NCBI RefSeq assembly: GCF_019880585.1
Contig: NZ_JAINVV010000008.1
Coordinates: forward strand, 62,001 to 126,000
Source of the DNA: Sphingomonas colocasiae
GTDB taxonomy: Bacteria; Pseudomonadota; Alphaproteobacteria; Sphingomonadales; Sphingomonadaceae
Length of the DNA stretch: 64,000 nt
Direction: 5' to 3'
The notes under the pieces are model-generated. The model did not search any database, had not been told where the DNA came from, and worked only from the letters and a program-made list of their open reading frames with translations. A program made the translations under genes and the position numbers. Of this stretch, positions 15,605 to 24,784 are shown piece by piece (position 1 is the stretch's first letter; each line of letters opens with the position of its first letter).

Positions 15605-16243
15605 ATGACTATCGATATCGCCAACCTACCGGACACCTACAAGGTTACCGAGCTCATGGCTCAGAAATTTGGTCTGAACGACAATCAGGCCAACGATTTA
15701 GCCGGCGCCCTCCCCGCCTTTCGTCCCGAGAGGTTCTCCTTGCCATACGCCGATGGTGCCGAACTCGCTCTTCAGCGACCTTTCGGCACGGAACTTCGCG
15801 CGCTCACTGGTCGCCACAACCTGCATATCGAGGAACTGGCGTTGCTTGACGAGGACACGTTCGAAACGGCCGGCCATCTGGACTTCTTCGATCGACATGG
15901 GATGGAGGTCGGCTGGGCACTGATCAGAGCTGCTTGGGCTGCCGAAGGCCAGCTCCCACCTGCCGCTGGAACCAGAGTTGAGCCTATCGACGCCTCCAAA
16001 ATTCTGACACTGATGCGGGACGGGCTGGCGGAACTTTTCCGCAAATACACCGGTCACAGTGCGTCTCGATCAGACTTTCGTATTGTCGGGGGTCGGCGGC
16101 AGCCGGTTATCGTCCAAGGCAGTTGCGCAGACTTCGTGCATACGGCCCTTAAGTCGCTTGGCTGGCCGTTCACGGACGCCGACATTGCGGAGAACTATTC
16201 GCTTGTAATCGGCAGCTCGTGGCACAACCGCGATCGCAGCTGA
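15605..16243 (+). CDS. Hypothetical protein
   Basis: 212 residues from ATG 15605 with AGGA nearby. I recognise no family. It looks like a soluble acidic globular protein, with no signal peptide or membrane segment. A basic stretch (FRKYTGHSASRSDFRIVGGRRQ) sits in the last third, and a hydrophobic C-terminal part includes ADFVHTALKSLGWPF. It lies between the integrase block and the primase, a place where satellites often keep regulators. Function unknown. Confidence 0.6.
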   Translation: MTIDIANLPDTYKVTELMAQKFGLNDNQANDLAGALPAFRPERFSLPYADGAELALQRPFGTELRALTGRHNLHIEELALLDEDTFETAGHLDFFDRHGMEVGWALIRAAWAAEGQLPPAAGTRVEPIDASKILTLMRDGLAELFRKYTGHSASRSDFRIVGGRRQPVIVQGSCADFVHTALKSLGWPFTDADIAENYSLVIGSSWHNRDRS

Positions 16244-16568
16244 TGCATTTCTGATCAACTATCGCGACCGCAAGATCTCTAGCTGTCTTAGCGCGGGGTC
16301 CTGAACTCCAAACCGCGCGGGCTGTCCAGGCGATTGAGCAAGAGCCGCCAAACTGCCTTTTCTGCGCATTGGTCCACGGCCCACCCGGCTGGTAATACAG
16401 CTGGGTGGACCACGGCAGGGCTTTGCCCGGACGCCGCGACCGTCGCGCAGGGGTGAAGGCAGGCAGGCCATCCGCGCGCGGCGGTCGCATTCCACCGTCC
16501 CGGCCCAGTCCGGGGCGCCTCCAACATCCACGCGCGACGATCGCGCATCGTAGGGACCTGCCTTATTT
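16244..16568. other. 325-bp gap upstream of the primase
   Basis: GC-rich, with short overlapping frames only on the minus strand and no convincing start signals. It probably holds the primase promoter and leader; an AGGGA ribosome site precedes the ATG at 16569. I see no strong hairpin. Confidence 0.4.
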
Positions 16569-19334
16569 ATGGAAATCTTTGACTCTGAAAATGCCGGCGA
16601 AGTGCCGTTCGAAGCACTGTCGTCCGAGCTGCGCGCCTATCTCGGCGGTATCCAGCCATGGGGCAATCCCTCCTATCTGGCAAACGAAATGGGGGCCGAT
16701 ACTCCTGTTATCCCGTGGCGAGAAGGCATGCCGCCTTCCACGTTCAGTTGCCCGTGCTGCAAAGGCGGAACTGTAATTGCGACCGCACACAGAAACACCG
16801 CTGGCGTCATGACCCTGACCTGTGATCGGGGTTGCTCTCAGCACAGGGTTGCGACCAAGTCCAAGCGCGTCGCTCCCCGCGCATTCCGGTACAACGACGA
16901 TCTGCTCGAGCCTATGCCGCACGCGATGCTGGAGGCGATCAGCGCGAGGTTGAACGAAGGCGTCTACAACGCTGACTATCCGGACGTTATGCGCATGCTG
17001 GATCTTATTCGCGGCAAAGCGCAGAAAAAAACAATGTACCGGGCGACGACCTCGTCCGGCACGATCGCTGTCGTCGTTCGCGGCGATTGGACCGAAGCTG
17101 GCGCAAACAGCAAGATCATTCGGCAAGTGCATGCTGTGCGGAATGTCGACGGTAACGTAGTGGCGGTTGTTGGCCTGCCCAAAGGGCCTTGGCCCCTCGT
17201 CGGTCAAGACGAAGTACTGTCGCGGACAGATGCGCCGATTCTCCACGTCGAAGGCGAGAAGACCCGGGAGGCAGCCGGAGCGCTGTTCCCGAGCTTTGTG
17301 CCTACGACATCGCTGTGCGGCGCGCAGAACCCTCACCATTCTGACTGGTCATGCATGCACGATCGCGACGTGACGATCGTAGGCGACAACGATGCCGCCG
17401 GTAAGCAATACGCGGAAAGTGTCGCCGCACAGGCGTTTGCGGTGCGCGCTCGCTCCGTCAGGATCGTAAAGCTGCCCTCCGGCCTTCCGGATGGATGGGA
17501 TCTGGCCGATGCGCTCGAAAACGGAGTGTCAGCGGAGGATCTGGCGGTGGCGGTAACCAACGCCCCGGCTGTCGAATGGGACGCGGTGAAGCACGCCATG
17601 CGCAGCCAGCACGACGTGTTGCATTGGCCCCCTCTTCGCCTGCCAGACGGCCATCTGCGGAATAAGCACCATGTCGTCTCGGCGGTGGAGGAAGCGCTTA
17701 AGCGGATTGATTCCGGCTGTCGGCGCGGAACCTGGCTTGGCATTCTGGGCTGCATCTTCCATGCGTTTGGCACCGATGGACTCGGCATTGCGATCGCATG
17801 GTCGAAGAGTGATCGCGAGCGGCACGGGAAGTTTTGTGAGGGAGAGGTCGAGCAGATCTTCGATCAGTTCGTTCTCCAGCCTTTCCCCACGCCGATGCTG
17901 GTACGCGACCTGTTTTGGCGGGCGTGGCGCGAGTCCTCGGCAAAATCTGACGATGGGAACGGCTGGCGGCCTGCCCCCGACGCCATCGCCGAAGCAGAAC
18001 TCGCGGCATTCGAAGCCGAACATCGCAAATTCCAGCAGGGCGACAATGTGAAGATCGGCGTCCAGAAGAGGATGGAGGACGGCTCTTATCAAGTCGAACG
18101 GGTAAGTGAAGACACTATGAAAACCCTCTATAAGTCGCGACGAGTTAAAGGCTTCGACGGGAAGAAGGAGATGTCGATCTTCGATCTCTGGTCGCTGCAC
18201 CAACGGATAAGCCCGCAGGAGCTTGTTTTCCGCCCGGGCCTGGAAGTCGGCCCCAGCCAGTTCAATATGTTCCAGGGTTTCAAAATCCGACCTGTAAAGA
18301 ATGCCGGTAGCTATCGGGAATTTCGCATTCTGATCGATCGGATTTCAGCTGAAAATGAAATACGCAATGACTATCTGTGGAAGCTGCTGGCTTACCGATT
18401 TCAGAATCTCAATACATTCGTTCCGGTCGCTGTGATCTTTAGAGGCCCGCGAGGCGCCATGAAGACCACCCTGACAACGGTCATTCGCAATCTTCTAGCT
18501 CCGTACAGCGTATCGATTTCGGATCCCGATAATCTCGCAGGACGCAACAACGGGATTCTGCAAGATAAGCTCTTTGTGCAAGCTGAAGAAATCGAAGTGC
18601 GCACCGAGGATCAAAATCGACGGCTGAACAATTACATCACTAACGATATGATTGATTATATCGACAAATATAAAGCGCAGTGGACTGGAGAAAACCGTAC
18701 GTTCATGGCGATGACGAGCAACGCGTTTTCTCCGGTGAAAATCGCCCCGGATGATCGGCGATATCTTGTTCTGAACGTGAGCGATCCGTTTAACGGTGAC
18801 GAGGAAGCGCGGGGCAAGGTGTGGCTGCGTATGCACGCCGAACTGGAGTCCGGCGGGTACGAGGCACTTATGTACGATCTTCTCCACACCGACTTGTCGG
18901 GGTTCAACGTTCGCGCGATCCCGAAAACACCTTTGTTCCGGGAACTGGCGAGCTATGACATGGACAAGGAGCCGGTAGTTTCGTGGTGGCATGAGATTTT
19001 GTTGGACGGCGGTATCGAGTGGGCCGATGGGGCGGTGAACGCCTGGACCGACCCAGTCGCTAAGGACGCTTTGTATCAGCGTTATCGCGGCTGGTGCGAG
19101 GACAACGGAACAGCAGCTAGGACGAGCATTCTGTCAAAAAGTATGTGGGCGAAGCGGCTTAAAGAAATAACAGGCGGTAAGCTCACGGCGACGCGAGTCC
19201 GGCAAAGCGACGGCTCCCGGAAGTGGTTTTTCGTCTTTCCTTCCTATGAAGAATGCTGCGCCGCATTCGAGCGAGAGTTCCGGACCACGATCGAGCGCGC
19301 GCCCGCTCCCGACAGGGTACAGCCCAAAATGTAA
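16569..19334 (+). CDS. Toprim primase / DUF5906-like SF3 helicase replication protein
   Basis: 921 residues. An N-terminal zinc-binding motif (C61xxC64, then C85xxxC89) precedes a Toprim domain at about 223-318, with the catalytic Glu in HVEGEK (E228), the acidic cluster GDND (272-275) and the Asp in DGWDLADAL. A linker region leads to a superfamily-3-type AAA helicase domain with Walker A GPRGAMKTT at about 626-634, an acidic motif AEEIEV, and YKAQWTGENRTFMAMTSN and PDDRRYLVL typical of the DUF5906 group of phage and plasmid primase-helicases. This is the P4-alpha-style architecture for initiating element replication. A motif cluster directly downstream is a candidate origin. Confidence 0.85.
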   Translation: MEIFDSENAGEVPFEALSSELRAYLGGIQPWGNPSYLANEMGADTPVIPWREGMPPSTFSCPCCKGGTVIATAHRNTAGVMTLTCDRGCSQHRVATKSKRVAPRAFRYNDDLLEPMPHAMLEAISARLNEGVYNADYPDVMRMLDLIRGKAQKKTMYRATTSSGTIAVVVRGDWTEAGANSKIIRQVHAVRNVDGNVVAVVGLPKGPWPLVGQDEVLSRTDAPILHVEGEKTREAAGALFPSFVPTTSLCGAQNPHHSDWSCMHDRDVTIVGDNDAAGKQYAESVAAQAFAVRARSVRIVKLPSGLPDGWDLADALENGVSAEDLAVAVTNAPAVEWDAVKHAMRSQHDVLHWPPLRLPDGHLRNKHHVVSAVEEALKRIDSGCRRGTWLGILGCIFHAFGTDGLGIAIAWSKSDRERHGKFCEGEVEQIFDQFVLQPFPTPMLVRDLFWRAWRESSAKSDDGNGWRPAPDAIAEAELAAFEAEHRKFQQGDNVKIGVQKRMEDGSYQVERVSEDTMKTLYKSRRVKGFDGKKEMSIFDLWSLHQRISPQELVFRPGLEVGPSQFNMFQGFKIRPVKNAGSYREFRILIDRISAENEIRNDYLWKLLAYRFQNLNTFVPVAVIFRGPRGAMKTTLTTVIRNLLAPYSVSISDPDNLAGRNNGILQDKLFVQAEEIEVRTEDQNRRLNNYITNDMIDYIDKYKAQWTGENRTFMAMTSNAFSPVKIAPDDRRYLVLNVSDPFNGDEEARGKVWLRMHAELESGGYEALMYDLLHTDLSGFNVRAIPKTPLFRELASYDMDKEPVVSWWHEILLDGGIEWADGAVNAWTDPVAKDALYQRYRGWCEDNGTAARTSILSKSMWAKRLKEITGGKLTATRVRQSDGSRKWFFVFPSYEECCAAFEREFRTTIERAPAPDRVQPKM

Positions 19335-19340
19335 CGGTTA

Positions 19341-19532
19341 TCGGCCACCCCTTGAGCGTAGGGGTGGCCGACATCTGGTCGGACAACATGCAGTGTACCC
19401 GGCTGAAGTCCTCGGCTTTTTTTGCCCGACCACCCCAACCATACTGACCATAGGAAAGAGAAGAAAAGTAGAGAATCTTTTATTTAGTCACGCTCCCAGA
19501 ACTCTTTCCGAGAGATATGGTTGGGGTGGCCG
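19341..19532. other. Candidate replication origin: inverted copies of CGGCCACCCC
   Basis: Seven bases after the primase stop is a perfect 11-bp hairpin, TCGGCCACCCC (19341-19351) / GGGGTGGCCGA (19361-19371). A second inverted pair follows: CCACCCCAACCATA (19430-19443) and TATGGTTGGGGTGG (19516-19529). So four copies of a CGRCCACCCC-type motif alternate in orientation, and the second pair flanks an AT-rich, purine-rich stretch (about 19444-19515). Iterons plus AT-rich DNA beside a primase-helicase fit an origin. The first hairpin could instead be only a terminator. Confidence 0.45.
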
Positions 19533-19612
19533 GGATGGCCGGCGCCCTAGCCGTTGTTTTCGTCACCGGATGTCAGAGGACCTGCGCGCCCGATCGAGTA
19601 AGAATGCAGACG

Positions 19613-20146
19613 TTATAAGCAAAGCCATTTGCTGCGCACCTTCGCCTGCAAATCCCCCAATTGCGAGCACAGCTTCCGCGAAGCCTTCGCCAACTGGTCC
19701 GCCAACTGCGCAACCTCGTCCTGCTCCATGGCTCGATGCGTGCGCGCAGCCTTGCGTGCCCGCAGCGCCAGCACCCGCATAACCACTGTCCAGCGCCCAT
19801 GCTTGTCGAGCGTCACCTTCGCCACGCCGTGGCACAGGAACGCGCGCAGGTCGTCGTGTTGGCGAAACGCAGCCAGCGTCGCGGATGCTGCCTTGCCCTC
19901 GCCAGCGAAAGCGCCGCCCTCGCCCAGCGCCGTGTTCAACTCATCGAACCGCTGCCCGACCAGATGCTGCAGACGGATCGCCTTGCCGCGCTCAGTCTCT
20001 GCCATGACAAGCAGCGTCTCCGTTACCGCTTCTTCCGCTCTCGCGAAGGCGTCCATGCACCGGCCCCTCAAAGCGTTCACCTTGTCGCGGGCGGCGTCGA
20101 ATGGCTCCGGCGGCAGGGCCGGCTCGATCTTGGTCTGGGCGTTCAT
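19613..20146 (-). CDS. Hypothetical helical protein
   Basis: 177 residues from ATG 20146 (MNAQTKIEPALPPEPF); the open frame extends further upstream without support. It is strongly helical, rich in Ala, Glu, Arg and Lys, with long amphipathic stretches from about residue 20 onward. The C-terminus is coiled-coil-like (EVAQLADQLAKASRKL). No membrane segment or catalytic motif is seen. It lies just beyond the origin-like cluster, convergent with the primase, and may be a DNA-associated accessory protein. That last point is inference. Confidence 0.55.
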   Translation of the reverse strand: MNAQTKIEPALPPEPFDAARDKVNALRGRCMDAFARAEEAVTETLLVMAETERGKAIRLQHLVGQRFDELNTALGEGGAFAGEGKAASATLAAFRQHDDLRAFLCHGVAKVTLDKHGRWTVVMRVLALRARKAARTHRAMEQDEVAQLADQLAKASRKLCSQLGDLQAKVRSKWLCL

Positions 20147-20195
20147 TTCGCTACCGTAGGGGCTCTCAGTTTGGATTGCGTGTAGAGTGCTGGTG

Positions 20196-20687
20196 CTACC
20201 GCCCCAGATACGGCTCGCACGCGACGCCATCCCCGTCACGGTCCAGCGCGTCCCGATAGCCCGGTTGCCCGCGATACAGTGGCGCGGCGCCGGCAGCGCG
20301 CGCGTCGGCGCAAGCTCGATAGAACGCGACCCCCGCCGATGCCGGTCTCGTCATCGCCGGGGCATCAACTTCGGGTCTATCGGCGCCAGTCATGGCGGAC
20401 AGCGTCTCGGGCGGCTCGGCCGCCTCCCTGCGCCGCAATGCCTCGACGCGGTCGTCTTCGCCCTGCGAAACCACGGCCTGCGGCTCGACTGGTGCAGTTT
20501 GCTCGCCTTCCGACAACATCCATCCCAACCCAAGCCCTGCCGCAACTGCGGCGCCGATCGGAAGGACCATGCCGCGCGACTTGCGAGGGACCGCCACTGC
20601 CCGCGAGAAGGAGGAGATTTTCGACGCGTTGAAGCGCTTGGGGCGCGGCTGAAGCGGAGTAGCTTTAAAGGGCTTCTTGAAAGACAT
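20196..20687 (-). CDS. Membrane-anchored Excalibur-domain protein
   Basis: 163 residues from ATG 20687 (MSFKKPFKATPL). A basic cytoplasmic N-terminus is followed by one membrane helix (MVLPIGAAVAAGLGLGWML, about 40-58) and a low-complexity linker. The C-terminal Excalibur domain shows FYRACADARAAGAAPLY, GQPGYRDALD and DRDGDGVACEPY, the EF-hand-like calcium-binding loop with paired cysteines. Excalibur domains are extracellular or periplasmic and often accompany nucleases or surface proteins, but no nuclease domain is here. It ends about 50 bp upstream of the helical protein and probably shares its transcript. Confidence 0.75.
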   Translation of the reverse strand: MSFKKPFKATPLQPRPKRFNASKISSFSRAVAVPRKSRGMVLPIGAAVAAGLGLGWMLSEGEQTAPVEPQAVVSQGEDDRVEALRRREAAEPPETLSAMTGADRPEVDAPAMTRPASAGVAFYRACADARAAGAAPLYRGQPGYRDALDRDGDGVACEPYLGR

Positions 20688-20912
20688 TCGCAGACGATAA
20701 CTCGTCTTGCTTATCAGGTCGTAAATCCAGAGCGCTGTTCCTGCCAATCAATGCCGCCGCCTTCCCGGATTTAGACGGCAACACCGGACCTGAGCGGAGT
20801 TTTGTCGCGGTACCGCAGGCTTTTCCTAACGGTCGGTCGAATGGTCGTATTGCTACTGACCCGTACGCCGCATATTGATCCAAATTGGACATAACCGCCA
20901 AAGGAAGCCGAC

Positions 20913-21401
20913 ATGGCCGAGGATACCAACATAATCGAGCTGACGATCGAGGTCGTCACGGCCTATGTCAGTAACAACAACATGCGCGCCGACGACATGG
21001 CCGGCTTCATTGCCACAACGCACGCCGCGATCGCCGCTCTGGACAAGCCCACCGATGAGCCCGAGCAGGAAGTAGCCGCACCCGAGCATGTTCCAGCGGT
21101 CACGGTGCGCAAGTCGCTCTCGTCCAAGGATCACATCATTTCGATGATCGACGGGAAGCCCTACCGCACGCTGCGCCGACACCTCTCCACGAACGGCCTC
21201 ACGCCGGACGAGTATCGCGCGCGCTACAATCTGAAAGCCGATTATCCGATGGTTGCGGAGACCTATTCGGAAGCGCGCCGTGCCATGGCGAAGAAGATCG
21301 GGCTTGGGCGCAAGCCGGGCGAGAAGGCACCTGCCAAGAAATCGACCGTCGAGGCTCCTGCAAAGAAGCGTGGCCGGCCCGCTAGCAAACCTAACGCCTG
21401 A
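20913..21401 (+). CDS. MucR/Ros-family transcriptional regulator
   Basis: 162 residues from ATG 20913. The core DGKPYRTLRRHL, GLTPDEYRARYNL, ADYPMVAETYSEARR and AKKIGLGRKPGE is the MucR/Ros zinc-finger-type DNA-binding domain. In this copy the metal ligands are degraded: the first Cys region reads HIISMIDG, with no Cys, and the second His position is Asn (HLSTNG). The fold would therefore be metal-free, as known for some rhizobial Ml proteins. A C-terminal lysine/proline tail ends in the AT-hook-like KKRGRPASKP. It is the element's most obvious regulator and may silence element genes. It is divergent from the Excalibur gene. Confidence 0.85.
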   Translation: MAEDTNIIELTIEVVTAYVSNNNMRADDMAGFIATTHAAIAALDKPTDEPEQEVAAPEHVPAVTVRKSLSSKDHIISMIDGKPYRTLRRHLSTNGLTPDEYRARYNLKADYPMVAETYSEARRAMAKKIGLGRKPGEKAPAKKSTVEAPAKKRGRPASKPNA

Positions 21402-21636
21402 GCTGGCAACTCGGCGAGCACGGAAGCACGACCAAGCAAGGCGATAGCGGCGCTATGATCCGCAACTGTTGGTCGGCGCGGCAATCACGCTGCCGACTTA
21501 TATCGCAGCCCGATACGGCGAAGTCGAAATTCCCACTTTGCCCTCGTTGGCCTCGAACGAAACGGGTCTAGTTACTCTTTATCCACGCTGCAAAGCTATC
21601 GGGATTAGCTATCACCCAGTTAGAGGATAGAGAGAT

Positions 21637-22383
21637 ATGAGCGCGGCTAAGTGGATCTGGATCACCGGCGCGATTCTATTGGGTGTCGTTATCAACACAC
21701 CGGTGGGATGGATCATGACAGCGATATTGATTGGCTGCCTCTATGATCCCCCGTGGACGCGATTGGCCATGCGCGGCGGCTCGGATTATCGGCAAGGTCG
21801 CAAGATCACTTCTATCGTCTTGACCAGCATTATGGGGCTAGGAAGTTGGTCGATGATGGCGGATCGTCGAACGATGGCTGAGGCCGACAAGGTGCTGGCA
21901 GATAGTCAAAAGACTCTTGCCTCCTTGGAAGAACAGTTTCCCAGCGAGAACAAAAACCAGGAATGGGAATATACATCTGACGTGGACGTTATGACGGATC
22001 GGCCGACACGGATGGCATGCATCATGTCGCGGAACGCGGTTCGGTTAAACCCGCCCTATGAGTCTACAAGGGCCAAGCTGTGTCTCCGCGATAGCCCGCA
22101 GCACGGGCAGAACGCCTTTATCACGCTGGAGAAAGAGGGGCAGATTCTCTGCGCATACACGGGGTGTACCGTGAGGGTACGGTTCGACAAGAAGAAGGCC
22201 CGGGATATGGCGGCTGGGGCCCCCGACGACAACTCGACTCGCACGGTGTTCATAGCAGATCGGAAGACCATCGAGCGGGAGATCAAGCAATCTGCTGCCG
22301 TCATCATCCAGCTTCAGCTCTATCAAGCCGGGACTCAGTCGCTTAGCTTTGACGTAAAGGGCTTGAGTTGGCCTAACGGTTGA
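21637..22383 (+). CDS. Hypothetical membrane protein
   Basis: 248 residues from ATG 21637, after a purine-rich AGAGGATAGAGAG ribosome region. Two hydrophobic segments at about 5-36 are followed by a third (TSIVLTSIMGLGSWSMM, about 58-74). A coiled segment and a soluble beta-rich domain with four cysteines come next (ACIMS, KLCLRD, ILCAYTGC). I recognise no named family. The topology suggests a membrane-anchored protein with a periplasmic C-terminal domain. It is alone in its orientation. Confidence 0.65.
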   Translation: MSAAKWIWITGAILLGVVINTPVGWIMTAILIGCLYDPPWTRLAMRGGSDYRQGRKITSIVLTSIMGLGSWSMMADRRTMAEADKVLADSQKTLASLEEQFPSENKNQEWEYTSDVDVMTDRPTRMACIMSRNAVRLNPPYESTRAKLCLRDSPQHGQNAFITLEKEGQILCAYTGCTVRVRFDKKKARDMAAGAPDDNSTRTVFIADRKTIEREIKQSAAVIIQLQLYQAGTQSLSFDVKGLSWPNG

Positions 22384-22427
22384 GCACGAGTGGGGTTCTG
22401 GATACACCCCGATCAAAGGCGGGCGCT

Positions 22428-22679
22428 TCAATCGGGTGTGGAGTCGGAATCTCGGATTTCCTGATCGCCTCCCGACGGCGACTGGTCGTCCTCGATAAAA
22501 GTTACCGCTTTTCGCCAGGCGCGCTCGGCTTCACGAAGATCTGGAAAATTCATCGCCACCCGTGAGCGAGGCGACGTCACGGCGTAGCTTTGATGGGTTA
22601 TAAACGGTCCGTTGTGAACCGTCATTTCGAACAGCTTCACACCGGCGCGTACCCGCAATAGCTTTTCCAAGGTGGGCAT
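22428..22679 (-). CDS. Small hypothetical protein
   Basis: 83 residues from ATG 22679. It is compact and mixed alpha/beta (LFEMTVHNGPFITHQSYAV, AMNFPDLREAERAWRKAV) with an acidic tail. The composition looks like a real protein rather than a shadow, but I recognise no family. It is convergent with the membrane protein ending at 22383. Confidence 0.45.
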   Translation of the reverse strand: MPTLEKLLRVRAGVKLFEMTVHNGPFITHQSYAVTSPRSRVAMNFPDLREAERAWRKAVTFIEDDQSPSGGDQEIRDSDSTPD

Positions 22680-23099
22680 TGTTACCCCCGTGAATCAACG
22701 GCGTATCGGTGGCACGGATATCCTTCATGAAGGGTTCGAGGCATTCACCAACGCCGTATCAACTGTAATTCTTCGGCGCCTCAGGCCGGCTCCGCCGCCG
22801 ATTGATCAGCAATCGGAATGCTGCGAGAGCGATCTCATATCTAGACTATTGATGGTGGGCCAGCTGCGTAGTTCAGATGACAACGGCTCTGCACCACTGT
22901 CATCCTGCTGCGGGGCATGTGCTCACGCCGGTCTCTACCTGTCAAATGACTCCGGGTTGCACGAGCCACTGGCAGGCCGGTCCTGGTCACCCGGCCTGCC
23001 GGACATGCGGTGGGGCAGCATGCCCTAACACCAGTGGCGTGGGGCACCGGCTGGCGTCACGGGAAAGGCTATCTCACGCTCGCAGCTTCGCAAGTCCTA
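22680..23099. other. 420-bp gap with a strong hairpin
   Basis: No convincing gene. A perfect 10-bp inverted repeat, GGCAGGCCGG (22971-22980) and CCGGCCTGCC (22991-23000), can form a GC-rich hairpin with a 10-nt loop. It is not followed by a T-run, so a simple terminator is not certain. Confidence 0.45.
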
Positions 23100-23348
23100 T
23101 TATTGCTTGCGATCAAATCCGGTGCCTTGCCTAGGTGCGTTGCCCTCGGACAGGTCGGTATCTTTTATCTCGATCCAGATTTTTTGATGTCGATCCTGCC
23201 TGCGCCCTAGCCGGCGGCGCACCAGCTTAGATCGACGGAGGCCAAGCGTGATCAGGCAAAGAAGCGCAGCCGCCAAGACCAGATAGATCATGCTTCCATG
23301 CATAAGATGAAGTCCACTCCACTTTATTGCTTCCGACGTTTCGATCAC
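23100..23348 (-). CDS. Small single-span membrane protein
   Basis: 82 residues from GTG 23348, or shorter from the ATG codons for Met16 or Met20. One membrane helix (MIYLVLAAALLCLITLGL) is followed by a very basic segment (RRSKLVRRRLGRRQDRHQK), so the C-terminus should be cytoplasmic. No family recognised. Confidence 0.4.
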   Translation of the reverse strand: MIETSEAIKWSGLHLMHGSMIYLVLAAALLCLITLGLRRSKLVRRRLGRRQDRHQKIWIEIKDTDLSEGNAPRQGTGFDRKQ

Positions 23349-23409
23349 TCGGATCGTTGACGCGCCAGCCTGGGAGTCCTGAGCGCCGCGCCAGCTAGAG
23401 CCCCTTCAA

Positions 23410-23592
23410 TCATTGCGGTGGTGGCGGACGCGATTCAAGCGCTTCCGCTACCAATTTCCAAAGATCGCCTCCCGTCTTGTCGCCAACAAACACGCACGAT
23501 CGCAGTTGCTCAGCCACGAATGCGGACGCGCGCTCTCCATGAAGACGCTCCACTTGGAGAGCGATTGCGAGCGCCTCCTGTTCCGGTGTCAT
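23410..23592 (-). CDS. DUF6961-like small protein
   Basis: 60 residues from ATG 23592. The sequence MTPEQEALAIALQVERLHGE, followed by ASAFVAEQL and GDLWKLVAEAL, matches my recollection of the small sphingomonad family DUF6961, whose function is unknown. The longer open frame upstream has a cysteine- and arginine-rich extension that looks non-coding. It is one of the better taxonomic hints in the element. Confidence 0.65.
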   Translation of the reverse strand: MTPEQEALAIALQVERLHGERASAFVAEQLRSCVFVGDKTGGDLWKLVAEALESRPPPPQ

Positions 23593-24148
23593 AGTACCAC
23601 CCCCGAAAACGAGAAAACCAGAGGACGACAGCCTCCGAAACAATACGCGCGCAGGAAAAATCGCACACCGCAACGAACAAAATCGCCGGAGCGACGCGCC
23701 TTTCAAAAGTCAAACCATCAGGTGGCGACTCGCAAGGCCGTTCGGCATGATGAGACACGATGCTTGACTATAGAGATCGAAGTAAGCTCTCCAAAGATTA
23801 CCAACTTCTTAATTTTTACATGTCAGATTGATCGGAATTGGACTGTAAATTTGGTAAATCCACCACTGGCTGGGCATGTTAACCTTTAGGGGCAGCGCTG
23901 TCCCATAATCGCGCCGCTTCGGTGGCGACACCCGTCGCGCCGCCGCCCCCTTCACCCCTCGGAAAAGGCTGACACACGAACCCAAACGGGCGATTGATTT
24001 GCCGAATCCGCCATCTGGGCGTGGGATGAGAAACTGGATCGTCTGTTACCGCCCCAATCGCGGCCATCCACTTGCTGTAAACGACCGCTGAAACCCGTCA
24101 GCTAGCGCGCCAATTGCGATCATTATTGGAGTCATGTAATGATGCAGT
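23593..24148. other. 556-bp AT-rich gap
   Basis: Short frames only, none convincing. The middle (about 23760-23870) is conspicuously AT-rich for this genome and could hold promoters for the genes on both sides. I see no tandem repeat or strong hairpin. Confidence 0.4.
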
Positions 24149-24634
24149 ATGCTGACTCGTACCCGATGGCTATTTCTTGCTCTACTGGTTGCAGCTTGCG
24201 ATGCTCAAAATGATGGATTGCAGAAAGTCGAACGCATCCAACTGATCCTTTCAGGTTGGGCGTCGATGGATATAGAAGTCAATATTTCAGGCGAGGGACG
24301 ATACACCATAAATCATGGGGTGAGCAGCGCCCAAGCGGTATCCGGATCATTTGTGATCTCGCCTCAGAAGTTCGCCGATTTGGCGAACCTACTAAAGCCT
24401 TTCCAAAGCCGATCCGTGCCTCTGACGAAATCGAGCATCGATCGACTTATGACGTGGACTTGCCCAAAGCCGTCGACACGGATCAATGATGCTGGAGCCT
24501 TCTATGTGCAATGGACCGGGCCACGACTGAATAATTACTACTATGCCGACTTCGGATGTGATGCGAATAAAATGAAAGCGCGCAATGCAGAACTCCGCGC
24601 GATAATGCGAAGCCTTCCAGTGCCGACGTTATGA
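24149..24634 (+). CDS. Putative lipoprotein (DUF6438-like)
   Basis: 161 residues from ATG 24149. The signal peptide ends in the lipobox LVAAC (Cys17), so it is a lipoprotein. The mature part is beta-rich, opening with a strand pair (IQLILSGWASMDIEVNISGEGRYTI) and a GSF motif, with two further cysteines (TWTCPKPST and DFGCDANK). The layout resembles DUF6438 lipoproteins, but I am not sure of the assignment. No function can be given. Confidence 0.65.
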   Translation: MLTRTRWLFLALLVAACDAQNDGLQKVERIQLILSGWASMDIEVNISGEGRYTINHGVSSAQAVSGSFVISPQKFADLANLLKPFQSRSVPLTKSSIDRLMTWTCPKPSTRINDAGAFYVQWTGPRLNNYYYADFGCDANKMKARNAELRAIMRSLPVPTL

Positions 24635-24784
24635 ACGAGGTAGGCGAACGACCGCATCCCACCCATTTTCGCCGTTCGCGATCGGAGAGGCGCTGATAAA
24701 AGCGGTCGGGCAGGAAGCGCCCCAATTGCGGACGTCGCTGCTTCCATTAGGATTGCGCCCTCAGGCTTGTGGACAGAGGATCAT

